Below are positions 1-11,819 of a DNA stretch of 64,000 bases, piece after piece. Origin of the DNA: Paragorgia papillata (Eukaryota > Cnidaria > Anthozoa > Scleralcyonacea > Coralliidae); assembly GCA_035771165.1 (NCBI GenBank), contig JAWNZC010000298.1, positions 17,501-81,500 on the forward strand. The letters are read 5' to 3'. Position 1 is the stretch's first letter. Every line of letters starts with the position of its first letter. The notes below the pieces were generated by a model. The model had not been told where the DNA came from. It did no database searches and saw only the letters and a list, made by a program, of their open reading frames with translations. The translations under genes were made by a program, and so were the position numbers.

Positions 1-1
1 A

Positions 2-6
<5 letters not shown>

Positions 7-46
<40 letters not shown>
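7..46. repeat. (AAT)n microsatellite
   Basis: Uninterrupted AAT triplets at the left edge of the window, in intronic or downstream sequence of the minus-strand EGF/propeller gene. Confidence 0.95.
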
Positions 47-394
47 TACATTGCCTTAAATCGTGATTTCTAAATCATATTGTGAAGTTTATTAATAATT
101 CATGAAAATATTCCAATCAAAATTTAAAAATATACGTCAAGTGCATACTTCTGTGACTCCATACAATTAGAAGGAATAAAATTTCTAGTTACAACCACTA
201 TAGGCATGTATACTCTACTGATACAACCACTAGTGTTTGTAACTAAAATTACAAGATCATAAAGGAACTTTTTCTCTATCATTTTTCAGTTCGTGATTGT
301 ATATGTTATACAACACGGTTGTTATTACTGTATACTCCAGAGAATAAACGGATAAAAGTCGAATCAATATTTTAAAAGATTATAACATATATAC

Positions 395-511
395 CTGTAC
401 AGTTTATGCCATCTCCACTAAAACCAGCATTACAGGTACAGATGAATGATCCAACTGTATTGTTACAAGTTGCGTTTGAATCACATGGGTTGTTGAGACA
501 TTCAATAATGT
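395..511 (-). CDS. EGF-like exon 11 of the LRP-like modular gene (EGF 6)
   Basis: A 117-nt exon encoding one calcium-binding-type EGF domain, residues about 727-765 of the joined frame. On the minus strand the acceptor is ttttag|AC and the donor is ACAG|gtatat. Both edges are phase 1, so it can be added or lost without breaking the frame. Six cysteines are visible in EGF order (C-x4-C-x5-C, GSF, C-x-C-x8-C), with a leading acidic/hydrophobic segment (xIIEC) and the sequon NAT before the third Cys. It is the most 3' exon in the window. The open phase-1 end means the gene continues past the left edge, so the C-terminus and any membrane anchor are unknown. Confidence 0.88.
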
Positions 512-1323
512 CTAAAATAACATTAGAAAGAAAACCTTTTAACTTCCATTGGTAATACTCAAAAAATAATATAATTTATTCATTTTTAATTGCTTAAGCA
601 AGGATTAATAATAGGAAAACCAAACCACCAAGACCAGGATCACATGTACTGATAAAGGAAATATTTGTACGCAAATATGTTTTTTTGTATTTTCCATCTG
701 TCGGTTTGTATTGTAAAAAGTAATATAAATAACGTAATAACATGTGTAAAGATCCTGTGACTTGTTATAATGCAGACTAACATAGCGTAACAGGAGGTCT
801 GTCTTGCATAGGGTAGAGATAGAATATCAGCTACCCCAGGTTATTTCTTCCACGTGAGCTTCATGGTGTGAGGAAGAATCCATTTTACTTGAATTTCGTC
901 AAGTTGGTATTCGTGTTTTTTCTTTTCAATATAAGAATTCTTTTGAACATCAGTTTTAAAACTCTTGGCAGTTCACCGCCTTTTCACTTTGCTCTCAATC
1001 CAAATTAACACCCTGCCTACGCAGCACTCTACTTTTTTTACTCTCTGGTAGTAAGTTTTTCAAAAAATTACAACAAACAGAAAGAGCAGGACATAACGGA
1101 TGACGAGTGGTTATAGCATTTATGTATAGCTAGTAAGTCTTTTATATCTTGAAATAGTAAAATAGATAGATAACCTTCAATAATAGATATCCTTGATTTA
1201 CTGAAATAGCAGTAATATAACAAGTAAATAGGGACACTAATTATAATACAAACTGAAACGTACTTATATTCTAAGTAAATTTGACAATAAATACAGATTA
1301 ATGAAATAGCTTGGTGCTTATAA
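512..1323. other. Intron sequence, no gene seen
   Basis: AT-rich intron between EGF exons 10 and 11. I see no open exon with splice signals on either strand. Only short AT-rich runs are present. Confidence 0.6.
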
Positions 1324-2142
1324 TGACGCGAAAATTAGCTTTTTCTTATTTTAAAGAACACTTAAAATTACAAAGTGACATCTGTTGCAGTTTTTGGCTT
1401 CGTTGCTTTGTTTTTAAGATATTTCAGTTTGTTTGATATCTAAATGTCACATGTTGTGACATATAGGAATTCGGGCTCCTATCTCTTCTCGGTCGAAAAA
1501 GTGACCCCACTATAGGGAGCCAAAATGGCCGATTTATAAGGGCAAAGGGAACTCGTCTTAGGAGTTTTCGATAGCTTTTGACGCAGTGGCGGTTGGTGAC
1601 CATGTAGAGTGAACTATGGATAAACTATTTTTAAAAAAATAATTGAGGGGACAATAAGCTGCGCTGACGTGACCCTCCTCCTCCTCCTCCTCCTATCCCT
1701 TACAAAATTTAAAATGGTGGATCTATAAGGGCGAAATAAAATTTCAATTAAGACCCCTCTCATGTGACAGAGCCCGCATTCTAGGTCAGTCTATTATTTC
1801 TATTGTTGTGGTGTACTGGTGCATAATGTGTTTTCGGAGAAGGTTATATATATTTGCTATTATCAAACAAAACCACTTAAAATTCTACATGTCTGGTGTT
1901 GTGAGAGAAACACACGCATATGCTTCCTTCAAATTAAACTTGGTTTGATAATAGTAAAGATATATTGCCTTCTCCAACAAGTCATTATGCACATGTACGT
2001 CACAGCTTGTGACAAAAGCATATTAAACAAACTGAAGTATATCAAAAACGATGCAACGAAACCAAAAACTGCAAAAGATGTTACATTGTCATTTTAAGTG
2101 GGTTTATTTTTTCAAATGTGACAAACTTAATTTTTATCTCGT
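1324..2142. mobile_element. Fold-back (MITE-like) element, family A copy 1
   Basis: The left part (ttacaaagtgacatctg ... gatatttcagtttgtttgata ... gtcacatgttgtgac) is repeated in inverted orientation at the right part (gtcacagcttgtgac ... aaacaaactgaagtat ... gatgttacattgtcatttta). The ends resemble each other (cgaaaatta near 1329 and the complement of taatttttatctcg near 2127-2140). A second inverted pair, caaacaaaaccac/tggtttgataatag, lies in the middle. The same design recurs at 15,803-16,290, 59,345-59,770 and partly at 21,880-22,080. It includes a (TCC)n run at about 1,673-1,694. No coding capacity; non-autonomous. Confidence 0.7.
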
Positions 2143-2224
2143 ATCCATTTTAAGGTCTAGACTTCGGAAGATAATTTGTGTTTCTTTTTTATCAATAACG
2201 CAACAGTATTCTCATTTATTTTAC

Positions 2225-2344
2225 CTTCACAATATGTCGAGTTTCCAGTATATCCTAGTTTACAAGTGCAGAAATAGCTTCCAGGAGTATTTGTGCAGGT
2301 TGCATTGTCGTGACAGTAACCACCAACGCAACATTCGTCCAAAT
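2225..2344 (-). CDS. EGF-like exon 10 of the LRP-like modular gene (EGF 5)
   Basis: A 120-nt phase 1-1 exon, residues about 687-726, with acceptor taaaag|AT and donor GAAG|gtaaaa. It encodes a calcium-binding-type EGF repeat starting DLDECC, with NATC, NTPGSYFC and CKLGYTG. It has an extra cysteine next to the first one (ECC), giving seven cysteines rather than six. This may pair elsewhere or be a lineage change. It directly follows the second beta-propeller in the joined protein. Confidence 0.9.
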
Positions 2345-2485
2345 CTTTTAAAATAAATAAGAAATTATGCAATTAACAGTACACGGACTATGATGATGAT
2401 GATAATTTATTGATGATGATTTATTGATATGATAAGTTGTATGTATACATGTAGTGCATGTAGTACATTTGCGAGCTTGGTGTAA

Positions 2486-2617
2486 TGTAACAGACGTTTG
2501 ACAGATGTTCGTGAAGCTCAAGTATTCTCAGAAAAGATTTCTGATCCCCAGACAGTGGCTCTCAGACATCGTTTCTGAGTATACTTGAGCTTGACGAACG
2601 TCTACCAAACGTCGGTT
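2486..2617. repeat. Long imperfect hairpin (short fold-back element)
   Basis: Arms such as cagacgtttgacagatgttcg (2491 on) and its near complement cgaacgtctaccaaacgtc (2596 on), plus gaagctcaagtattctcaga against tctgagtatacttgagcttg. About 50-bp arms surround a short centre, within the intron between propeller 2 and EGF 5. Part of the arm sequence recurs after the tRNA-like SINE near 34,080. Confidence 0.8.
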
Positions 2618-3102
2618 ATGATGATTTATTTTTACACAAAAAAAAATTATAGTACAAAATAACCAAAGCCAGAGGCTTATAATTATGGTTTAAAAATTGC
2701 CAACATGTTTACAAATTACATTTATAGATGAACGAAACAGGAGGACACGCTACACTATGCAAATTAGCAATATATACAAAGAATTGAATAGTTAAATAGA
2801 GAATAATACATGAATGTGCGGAAATATGACATTTATATCGAGTGTTGATTAGGATATCCCACGAGTGAGCAAAGCCAACGAGTGAGATATCTTGTTCAAC
2901 AGGAGAAATAAATTTCATATATTTCCAAGCATCCATGTATTGTTCTGTTTATTATATAACTACGCCCGGCGAAAAATAGTGCTATTTCCCCACAAAAATA
3001 GAGCAGTAAACTCTAATGCGTCCCGTGATAATCGACACATGTGGATTATCATAAATAGTCACGCATGTGAGATTATCGTTTTTATTAGTGGCGGAAACAT
3101 CA
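2618..3102. other. Intron sequence, no gene seen
   Basis: AT-rich. It contains small inverted motifs (atcccacgagtgag/aacgagtgagat near 2855-2890; cacatgtggattatc near 3037) but no exon on either strand. Confidence 0.5.
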
Positions 3103-3400
3103 TTCAAAAACTCATTAATAATTCATGAGGAAAACACAAAGGAAATCCGTACAATGTCCGTGGTTTTATATCTGATAAAGACACCTTCTGATTTACATAA
3201 GCTTTAGCTTTGATTTTCTTGGCTTAGACAACGTTATTTTTCCAACTTACTACGCCAATGAACTTACCAAATGGGTCGTTTTTGAAGCTATTTAAAACAT
3301 TCGCAGTGCGTGTTTTATCAGATCTAAAACACTCGGCTATCGTCTCGTGTTTTAAATCTGATTAAACACTGCTGCTCATGTTTTAAATATTATTTAAAAC
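3103..3400. repeat. Dispersed intronic repeat, family B copy 1
   Basis: Direct repeat of 17,452-17,690. Shared blocks include attaataattcatg, gtccgtggttttatatctga, acttactacgccaatgaact, taccaaatgggtcgtttttg and actgctgctcatgtttta. Copy 1 carries an extra ~55-bp stretch near 3,308-3,365. Both copies lie in introns of the same gene. Non-coding. Confidence 0.8.
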
Positions 3401-3535
3401 ACTCCATTTTATATAGTAAATAACGATTTTATCGTGTTGACAAACTTAAACTCATTAACCGTGGAAAGTAATAATGTCGGAAAGTTCTGAAAAGAACTGT
3501 TGGAACCCTAGAAGACTCAGAATAAAAAGAAAGTG

Positions 3536-3632
<97 letters not shown>
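3536..3632. repeat. (AAT)n microsatellite
   Basis: About 97 bp of pure AAT. It generates poly-Asn and poly-Leu/Ile open frames that are not genes. Confidence 0.95.
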
Positions 3633-3633
<1 letters not shown>

Positions 3634-4110
3634 GATACATTAAAAAAGAATCACGATGAATTTTGGCAAACAATATATCAAGTGCTGCGTCTGCTGATAA
3701 ATAGGAAAACAACTACAACAGAGCGATTATCGGTAATGTAAGTGTTGAATGACGTTACAGGAACTTGCAGTCTCGTGTTCTTTTCCTTCGTTAAACTGTA
3801 TGTTGTAAATGTAGTTTGTTTCGTGGAATATAATTATAGGACTGGAACTAGTTGCAAAAATACAACATCAAGGCTATCCTGCGACCCTGTGATACTATAG
3901 TTTATTTATTTATTAGACTTTGCCACTAGCTTTTACATAATGTTTTCAGCTTTAAGGTCATCAATAATGAATTCTGCATATATTGTATATTACAAGTAAT
4001 ATTTGTCATTCTTCTCGATTAAAATGCATATTGTAGGAATTTTTGGTAAAGGAAAAAGTCAATTGATATATTTGTAATGAATAAATGAAGTTAGTTTAGT
4101 ATGTACTCAC

Positions 4111-4490
4111 CTTGAACTACAGTAAAGTCATTTGGGGTATCATCGACCTGAAAAGAGTGTTGCAAAGATGTCGTTTCTCTGTCAAAACGATCGATCCGAC
4201 CTCCAGTACTATCCAGAACATAAAAATCATCTTCGCCAATTGCAATTTTTACTGTACTTGTTGGACCAGGGTAATCTTTTAATTTTGAAGTTGATCCGTT
4301 ATAAAATGTTTTCATGAGAACATGAGCATCATCACTACTTCGATAGTTCACCCAGTAAATAACTTCATTCTCTGAGTCAACTGCCATACACAATGGTGAG
4401 CTGTCGTTATGATAAATGATTGTGTCTGTTTCCTTGTCAATAAAAAATCGAATAAGATCTCCATTATCTGCACGAGTAAAAACCAAAGAA
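4111..4490 (-). CDS. Beta-propeller exon 9 of the LRP-like modular gene (propeller 2, second half)
   Basis: A 380-nt exon, residues about 560-686, with acceptor tttctag|TT and donor CAAG|gtgagt. It enters in phase 2 and leaves in phase 1, matching exon 8 (ends phase 2) and the following EGF exon (enters phase 1). It encodes LDL-receptor class-B-like blades, with motifs such as CMAVDSENEVIYWVNY and DDFYVLDSTGGRIDRFDRET. The canonical YWTD is relaxed to YWVN, so the six-blade fold is inferred from blade spacing, the total of about 253 residues for the pair, and similarity to exon 3. Confidence 0.9.
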
Positions 4491-4583
4491 CTAGAAAACA
4501 AACAATATTATTAGGACTTTAGCAAACTTAGATGTTTGTAAAACAGTGCATGTACACATAATTATATAATAGAATGATTAATT

Positions 4584-5267
4584 AAGGTAATTCCTCAGTA
4601 GTTTTTCTAGAAGTGAAAGTTACGGCCACCGAACTCGTTTAGAAAATACAGCTGCCAGTAAACCATGACGTTTTCCCACTTTGGAGCTATTTTGGACAAC
4701 TTTTGATTCCGTCTTGTTATCTTGAAAAATCCTTCATAAAAGCACTTAGTCTATACAGACTGGGAAAATATTTGATATTTTAGATGCACTTATATATTAA
4801 CTATTTAGTGGCAACAAATAATAGAAGAAAATTTGACGAAAATAACAATTGACAAACATTTTTGCGATATAAGAATGTCCACATTCTTTCTATTACATGT
4901 TTTTTTAAAGCCGCAAAAACGAAAAACGTACGTACGTTATTCTCTCATATATGCTGTAGAGCTGATGGAAGATATTAATAATTGAAGAAAGAGTGGGGGT
5001 CACCGAGTGTCTTTGTGAGCTACACAAGGTTGACCCGTTGCAGCTTGAACATATCATTTCATCTATGTATTCGAAACCACGCAACATTTTTTTTTCAAAA
5101 ACCAGAAATTAAGTTAGTTTTTTCTTGTCAAACTTATTATTAGCTGATTTAACCTCCTTAGTGACATTTTTATGTGTTTTCGTCACTAACACTCGGATAC
5201 ATCTTGAATTAGTATTGCATAATTATGCGCAGAAATGCTGCGCAATGCAAAACTGAGGAATTACCTT
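4584..5267. mobile_element. MITE-like element with TIRs (aaggtaattcctcag)
   Basis: The left end aaggtaattcctcagtagtt matches the complement of the right end aaaactgaggaattacctt. It is about 684 bp with no transposase frame. I do not see a convincing target-site duplication. It lies in intron 8 of the minus-strand gene. Confidence 0.75.
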
Positions 5268-5568
5268 CTTGTACGTCAAGGTTAAACATTAACTGAGCTT
5301 GTACCTACGATTGTTTCAAAATTGTTTAAACGTAATTATAATTGGTGCTCACTTACAAACAGTGAATTTGATATATACCCCATTTTTAAACTGTTTGTTA
5401 TGGCAAGCACTTTATATCTTATTTAGGGTCTTTCATATGGTCAAAACTAATTAGTACCACTTTAAGGGTTTCCGAGAGTCTGAACAATTTCAAACAAAAT
5501 ATTAAAGGGATAGATTTATCCAGTCTGATAACCGCAATTATTCAAATTGTTGTACTCTCTGTAAGTCG
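5268..5568. other. Intron sequence, no gene seen
   Basis: AT-rich with no exon or long repeat recognised. Confidence 0.5.
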
Positions 5569-5603
5569 TTTATTTATTTATTTATTTATTTATTTTATTT
5601 ATT

Positions 5604-5694
<91 letters not shown>

Positions 5695-5754
5695 TTTGTT
5701 TGTTTGTTTGTTTGTTTGTTTGTTTGTTTATTTATTTATTTATTTATTTATTTA
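5569..5754. repeat. (TTTA)n/(TTTG)n compound microsatellite
   Basis: Long TTTA tetranucleotide tract with an internal (TTTG)n block at about 5,695-5,728 and a return to TTTA. Confidence 0.95.
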
Positions 5755-7099
5755 ACAAATATTTTCCTAGGACGCCCTTTCACAAAAAGACGTGATTTTC
5801 AAAGGGGTCCTAGTAAATAACAAAAAATATCAAAAACAAATAAACTGAAAATGATTACAATTAAGGTGCGTGATGACTATTAGATTTCATTATTTTTTAG
5901 GACTGATTACAAATTTCATAATGACTCTAATTTTATTTACCAATTTATTTCATATTATTTTTGAAATATTTATAGTATTTTATACATATAATCATACATA
6001 GTGTCCTCAATTATTTGTAATAGCTAAATACATTGCACTTGAATCAAGTATATTAGTATGATTATTAAGTATCATACTACAAATTTATTACTAACTATAG
6101 ATGACGCGATTCAAAAATTAAGTTTGCCATTAGTGTACAAGCTGCATGGGGTTGACACGAAGCTTGTAATAACCTTTTTGGGGACGGCGAAACAGTCAAA
6201 ACTTTAAAATACAGTTACGAAGAAAAGCTAAAACGCTGTTCGTGTGTTGCCTCAGGTTTGCTTCGAAATGGAAGGTAGCTTTGAAAACATTATAAACATG
6301 GATACTGAAAGTGCATTATATCATTGGAGTATCAAGACAGAAATGCTTGTGATAACCATCTGTAACTTTTTTATATATAAAGACACGACACGACGAGAGT
6401 CAGCATGTCAGGGAGAGATTTTTCACAAAAGGTTTACGTCCTGTAATGGTATGTCATCTATATTTGTATATATTTCAACGAGTGGTTGGAAATACAGTTT
6501 CCAATGTATATTTAAAGTGTTTTCGGGATGTTGTCCTTAAGCCGTTATAACTTGAATGTCAAGTCGACATGTCTTCGCTCGTTGACTTTTGTTTGTATAA
6601 ACAGTTTTTCTGTCTTTTCTTCCACAAATTTGTTGTTTTCACAATTGTCAGAAGCAGTTGATTTTGGATAATAATTAAAATGACTCATTCATATCGTAAT
6701 CACCTTTCGTCTGAATCTATTTTCTCCAGTGTCAAGCGAAATAGTTATGAAAATAAATCAACAGTAAATTCTTAATTGTAAAAAAATATCACTTTCGGCC
6801 CGTGGTCAGATATCGTAAAAAAACTGCCTGCTCACGCAACCAATCAAATTGCAGTATTACCTAGGATTACGCCCGCTCACGGTTGATAAAAAAATAAAAC
6901 TACAGTATTTACATAATACTACAAAATTGTATAAGGATAGACTGGATAGTAATTTAATTTGACATGAGTTTTCAGTTGTTGCTTAAAAGATGAAATTGAT
7001 TAAATAGATTATTAGTCAATTCACCCTAAAGTTCGTTGTATGATTTTGCAACTCTACAGGAGAAGCTTCTTTTCACAAAATTATTTAATTAATTAATTA
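5755..7099. other. Intron sequence, no gene seen
   Basis: 1.3 kb of AT-rich intron 8. The 98-codon open frame at 6,244-6,540 has no recognisable domain, no splice context and low-complexity surroundings. I do not call it a gene. Confidence 0.45.
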
Positions 7100-7404
7100 A
7101 ACAAAATCAAGAATGTTGTCCGGAATAGGACACACCACGTGTTGTTTAATGACTGTCCCTCCTGATAAATAGTCTGATGTTTTGCAATCTCAATACATTC
7201 TCTCACTCTTCACGCGAAGTAATGCTTGTCGCTGTCTAAGAGTGTCGACGAGCGTTAACACTTAAAATCGTCTGGCGTTAGCCAGATAGGGTAAAGTGGA
7301 TAGAGTTGAATCGCCTAACAAGTAAATATTAAACGTGGTGTTTCCACAAAACTTATTTTTCTTTAGTTGTAATGTTTGATATGTTTTTTATCAAATGAAT
7401 AAAG
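7100..7404. mobile_element. Retroelement end fragment, family C copy 1
   Basis: Shares acaaaatcaag, ggacacaccacgtg, gctgtttaatg-type text and gatgttttgcaatctc with 20,963-21,125, followed in both by an end region related to ttccacaaaac. The complement of 17,960-18,035 carries the same terminal block. The copy runs into (ATT)n at its right edge after aataaag. I read it as the end of one retroelement family, possibly Penelope-like, but the family is not proven. Confidence 0.5.
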
Positions 7405-7509
<105 letters not shown>

Positions 7510-7654
7510 TCCGGAACTGTTCCTGATGAATGGAAGAAAGCTTGCACCATATTAATCCACAAGAAAAACGATACTAATCTTCCCGAAAAACTTCCGTCCA
7601 ATAACTCTTCAATCCGTACCACTGAAAGTATTCACTTCAAGTCTCCGTAATGCA

Positions 7655-8539
7655 ATGTTCTCCTACCTACTCGCCAATGGCTTTACCGAACACGGAATTC
7701 AAAAAGGCTTCACCCCTCATATATCGGGATCATTTGAACACACAGCACAAATGGCTTATATAATCAATCAAGCACGAATAAGACAGCGATCTCTCGTTAT
7801 AACCCTCCTTGATATCAAAAACGCGTTTGGTGAAGTACATCATAATCTAATCCAATCTGTTCTTGGCTATCATCACATGCCTGAACATATTCAACTCATG
7901 ATTAAAAGTCTCTACACGAACTTTAAAACATCAATCATCACATCTGATTTTAACACCCCATTTATAGAAGTAGGTCGTGGAGTTTTACAGGGAGATTGCC
8001 TCAGTCCATTGCTATTTAACCTATGCTTCAATACTTTTATCCAGCATATAAAATCTGAGAAATATCAACAGTTTGGTTTTTCATATAAACTTCTCAACCC
8101 AGTTCATTGGTTCCAATTCGCCGACGACGCAGCTGTAATCACCGGCCAAGAATATGAAAATCAAAACCTACTAAACCGTTTTACAATTTGGTGTCAATGG
8201 TCGGACATGATTATTCGAATAGATAAATGTAGCACCTTTGCCATAAAAAAAGCTCTCACCAAATCAGTTCAATACATCCCTAAGTTAATTATTGACAAAA
8301 CTCTTATTCCGGCTGTTGAAATTGGAAAATCATTCTGCTATTTAGGACGGTACTTTGATTACGAAATGACAAATAATGAACATAAATCGAAATTAGTCTC
8401 CCAACTAACTGACCTCATGAAAGAAATAGATCTGAAGCCGTTACATCCGAAAAACAAAATTCTACTATACACTTTACGTTCTTTCAAAACTCTCATGGCA
8501 TCTCACTATAGCAACAATTCAAAAGACCTGGATTTCTGA
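7655..8539 (+). pseudogene. Reverse transcriptase domain of the R2/R4-type element
   Basis: A 294-codon open frame within the retrotransposon. Catalytic landmarks: TLLDIKNAFGEVHHN (motif A, Asp), GRGVLQGDCLSPLLFN (motif B), FQFADDAAVI (motif C, FADD), DKCSTFAIKK (motif D) and YLGRYFDYE (motif E). The frame ends artificially because of an indel near 8,480. Continuation in the next frame reads KLSWHLTIATIQKTW. The RT would copy element RNA at a nicked target site. The apparent start Met is internal to the ancestral protein. The catalytic Asp residues are intact although the ORF as a whole is broken. Confidence 0.88.
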
Positions 8540-8993
8540 AAACCTGGACTCAGTTTTCAAACAATATATTCGAAAATGGCTTGAGGTACCTATTTCTGGA
8601 TCACTTAGCAACATTTACCTAACCAGTAACAAATTTGGTCTTAATATCATCCCCCCATCAACTAAATTCATACAGTGTCAAACAATCATCCGCAGTGTTT
8701 TGAAATCATCTCCTAATGAATCAATAACCCACCTATGGAAATCGTCGTCTAACCATACTAACATTCAATATGATCAATATACATCGACAAAAGAAGTAAT
8801 TAAGTCATTCCGTGAAATTCAAGAAGAAAAAATTGGAAAATCAGTTAAAATGTCAAGGTTCATTCTTCTCCAGCATTTCAAAATTCTCTCTACCCCAAGT
8901 AAATTCGATTTGGCCAACCTGTCAATCCAAACTACCCAAAAATATTTTCAACTTCACCATTCGTTACATAAACAATTCGCTACCAACCCGTAA
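8520..8993 (+). pseudogene. RT thumb/linker region of the R2/R4-type element, shifted frame
   Basis: Continuation of the retrotransposon ORF in the frame starting CAA at 8,520: QKTWISENLDS, IRKWLEVPISGS, FGLNIIPPSTKF. The spacing after the RT (RKWL...P...GL.I.P) is typical of R2-like proteins. It overlaps the next frame and ends at a stop near 8,993, where another indel moves the coding sequence into the frame of 8,812-9,354. Confidence 0.7.
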
Positions 8994-9354
8994 AAATCTT
9001 CAAAAGTGGGGACTCTCGTCGTCTTCTGAATGCTCATTCTGCCTTAAACCTGAATCTTTGTTGCACGTTGTTGCTGGCTGCAGTTCCTATCTTGATCGAT
9101 TTACTTGGAGACACGACTCAATCCTAAATTTTATTGCTAATAACCTCCCATCAGAATATATTCAAACCATTTATGCTGACTTGCCATCATTCTCTAATCC
9201 CTCTATTATTACTGGTGATGACTATCGTCCTGATCTACTAATTTTGACCAAAGACAATTTTCTGTATGTACTCGAACTAACCGTCGGATATGAGACTAAC
9301 CTCGGTTTTTATAGAAATGTTGGATCGTTTGAACTCAGACAAGGCTCATGTTAA
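8812..9354 (+). pseudogene. CCHC knuckle and restriction-like endonuclease of the R2/R4-type element
   Basis: From about residue 40 this 180-codon frame reads PKNIFNFTIRYINNSLPTRK. A C-x2-C-x7-H-x4-C knuckle (CSFC...LLHVVAGC) follows, then TWRHDSILNF, then RPDLLILTKDNF and LELTVGYETN. The RPD-x13-ELTV arrangement fits the PD-(D/E)xK nuclease that nicks target DNA in R2-like elements. The frame is lost after FYRNVG and the far C-terminus (NKDWTNPDL, stop at about 9,458) lies in another frame. Confidence 0.82.
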
Positions 9355-9597
9355 ATATATCATTAGGAAAATCATTAATATTGCAATAAGGACGACATAC
9401 TACGTTTTCTGTTCTAGAAACAAGGATTGGACGAATCCAGATTTAATGAACTTCTAATATCTTACTTTTTATATCATATATTTATGTAATTGTGTAGTGT
9501 AATATATAACCATTATAGTATATCAAGTAGCCAATTGTAAATTACCTTTAACAGTGGGATTTGCAGTTGTAAGTATATAAAAAATTCAATAAAGTTT

Positions 9598-9730
<133 letters not shown>

Positions 9731-10020
9731 GTAATATATCATACACGAGGAGGATTGTTTCATCAGGATATCCAAACACCGAGACGTTTGTTGAAAACCG
9801 AGGCGAAATATAGCATTTCAAACAAATCAGTATTTTAAGAGAAAATCAAGATGAAACTTTGCTTAATTTAAGAAATTTCTTCCTCCGATATCCAAACCAC
9901 CGACACGGTACTGATTTCCTTTATGTTTTCTTCATGAATTATTAATGAGTTTGAGATTATTATATTTGTTTTCGACTGATCATGCCATGATCTGTCCCCA
10001 TTGACATTGTTCGTCAGAAT
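9731..10020. other. Intron sequence, no gene seen
   Basis: Nothing recognised. It contains two near copies of a short text (tcatcaggatatccaaacacc at about 9,760 and ctccgatatccaaaccacc at about 9,884). Confidence 0.4.
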
Positions 10021-10560
10021 GAAATTCAAGATTTGACTGCTGATAGGCTGAATGAAGTTTGCACTGAGACGGAAAAAGAACCGCAACTACAACGTCTATC
10101 TGGTGAGAACATCCTTCCCAGAACAGCAAATCGGCAAGAAGAAGCCAGGACGGATATCAAAGCAAAAAGCTTTTGGTGTCGACAGCAAGCGCATTTTTTG
10201 ACGTGGGGTGTTTCATCCGAAGGCGCCAAGCTATCGCAACACAAACATTGCTGCTTTATTCCGAAGACAGGAACAAGCAAAGAAGAGAGAATACCGCGGC
10301 GACAGGATTAGAGACGTCGAGCATGCCCTCCTTTACACCTTTGGTTTTTGCAGCAACAGGAGGACTTAGTAAAGAAACAACGATAGCGTACAAATGGTTC
10401 GCCGAACTATTGGCCATGAAACGAAAAACTGAATACAGCACTACTCTAGCCTAGATGCGATGCTCCCTCTCATTTTCTCTACTTAGGTCGGCTATTTCAT
10501 GTATCAGAGGCCTCTCGAGCCTCTAGAGCATCATCGCATCGAAGTCCGAATACGAACGCG
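10021..10560 (+). pseudogene. Frameshifted retroelement-like ORF remnant (nuclease-like C-terminal region)
   Basis: Plus-strand peptides across changing frames read RLNEVCTETEKEPQLQRLSG, ANRQEEARTDIKAKSFW, AFFDVGCF, then SFTPLVFAATGGL and finally MRCSLSFSLLRSAISCIRG. From memory this order (ExCx..EPxLQPLTGE, DxARxDIxAxxFW, AFFDVRVF, FTPLVFSxxGG, RCxLSFSLLRSA) is a repeated retroelement-associated protein in cnidarian and other invertebrate genomes. The ARTDI ... FFDV pair could be a PD-(D/E)xK nuclease core. At least one frameshift and an in-frame stop (near 10,452) make it dead. Family identity is by recall only. Confidence 0.55.
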
Positions 10561-10614
10561 AACATTGAACTTAGTATTGCAGAAAGTCGATTATCTTATA
10601 CGTAAATTTTTAAT

Positions 10615-10621
10615 TAAATAT

Positions 10622-10664
<43 letters not shown>

Positions 10665-10733
10665 TTTTTTTCTATTTATTTTTAAAATGTAATAGTGTAA
10701 CTATAATATTTATATATATATATATATATATAT
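10615..10733. repeat. (TTTA)n and (TA)n microsatellites
   Basis: (TTTA)n to about 10,685, then a pure TA run at about 10,711-10,733. Confidence 0.9.
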
Positions 10734-10784
10734 AACAGTTAGTCTACAGAACTTTAAAATTGGGTAAAATTGTAAATAGTATTC

Positions 10785-10786
<2 letters not shown>

Positions 10787-10875
<89 letters not shown>

Positions 10876-10876
10876 G
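10787..10876. repeat. (ATT)n microsatellite
   Basis: ATT tract with two single-base interruptions, only about 50 bp from the donor side of exon 8. Confidence 0.95.
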
Positions 10877-10926
10877 TTACCGTTGTTGTCATTGTCTGCA
10901 GGAAAAGTCAAAGAATATTTTCTTAC

Positions 10927-11305
10927 TTGTTTGCGGGATCGGTGTCAAGATCCTTAATTTGAGTACCAAGAGATGTGTTGATTGCAGTTATAGCTCCGCT
11001 ACCAATGTCAATACTTTTAACATTTCTAAATACGATGGTAATGTAGTAGACCTTTCTAGTCAAATAATCAACTGCAAATTGCATAATGGATACTCCAGAC
11101 GCTATTGTCGTGACGTCGCTACCGTCCAATTTAATACTTTTCAGATCGCTGCCGTCATAATAGATAACTCTTTTACTAGATTTGTCATAGTTCAACTTCA
11201 CGTCGCTTGCGGTTAGTATTGGCACGGTTGAATTTCCATCGCCAAAAACACCCATAATTTTCGTCGACGTTGCATAATACAAAGCATCAACTTTGCAAGT
11301 TAGCT
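10927..11305 (-). CDS. Beta-propeller exon 8 of the LRP-like modular gene (propeller 2, first half)
   Basis: A 379-nt exon, residues about 434-559, with acceptor ttttttag|AG and donor AACAA|gtaaga. It enters phase 1 and leaves phase 2. Blade-like motifs: DALYYATST, SKRVIYYDGSDLKSIKLDG, AVDYLTRKVYYITI and VKSIDIGSG. The opening (x-LYYATSTKIMGV...ILTASDVKLNYD) parallels exon 2 (x-YIYYANATHISY...ILSAESATLGYD), which shows that the two propellers are duplicates. It encodes roughly three blades of a six-bladed domain completed by exon 9. Confidence 0.9.
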
Positions 11306-11325
11306 CTAAAAAATAAAAAATCAAT

Positions 11326-11819
<494 letters not shown>

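Noticed and set aside
3455..3712. Poly-Asn and poly-Leu frames (also 7,353-7,622, 9,513-9,821, 10,710-10,957, 24,730-25,184)
   Set aside because: Translations of (AAT)n and (GA)n tracts.
7655..8539. Intact functional reverse transcriptase gene
   Set aside because: Catalytic motifs survive, but the element is 5'-truncated and frameshifted at about 7,585, 8,480, 8,900-8,990 and after 9,320.
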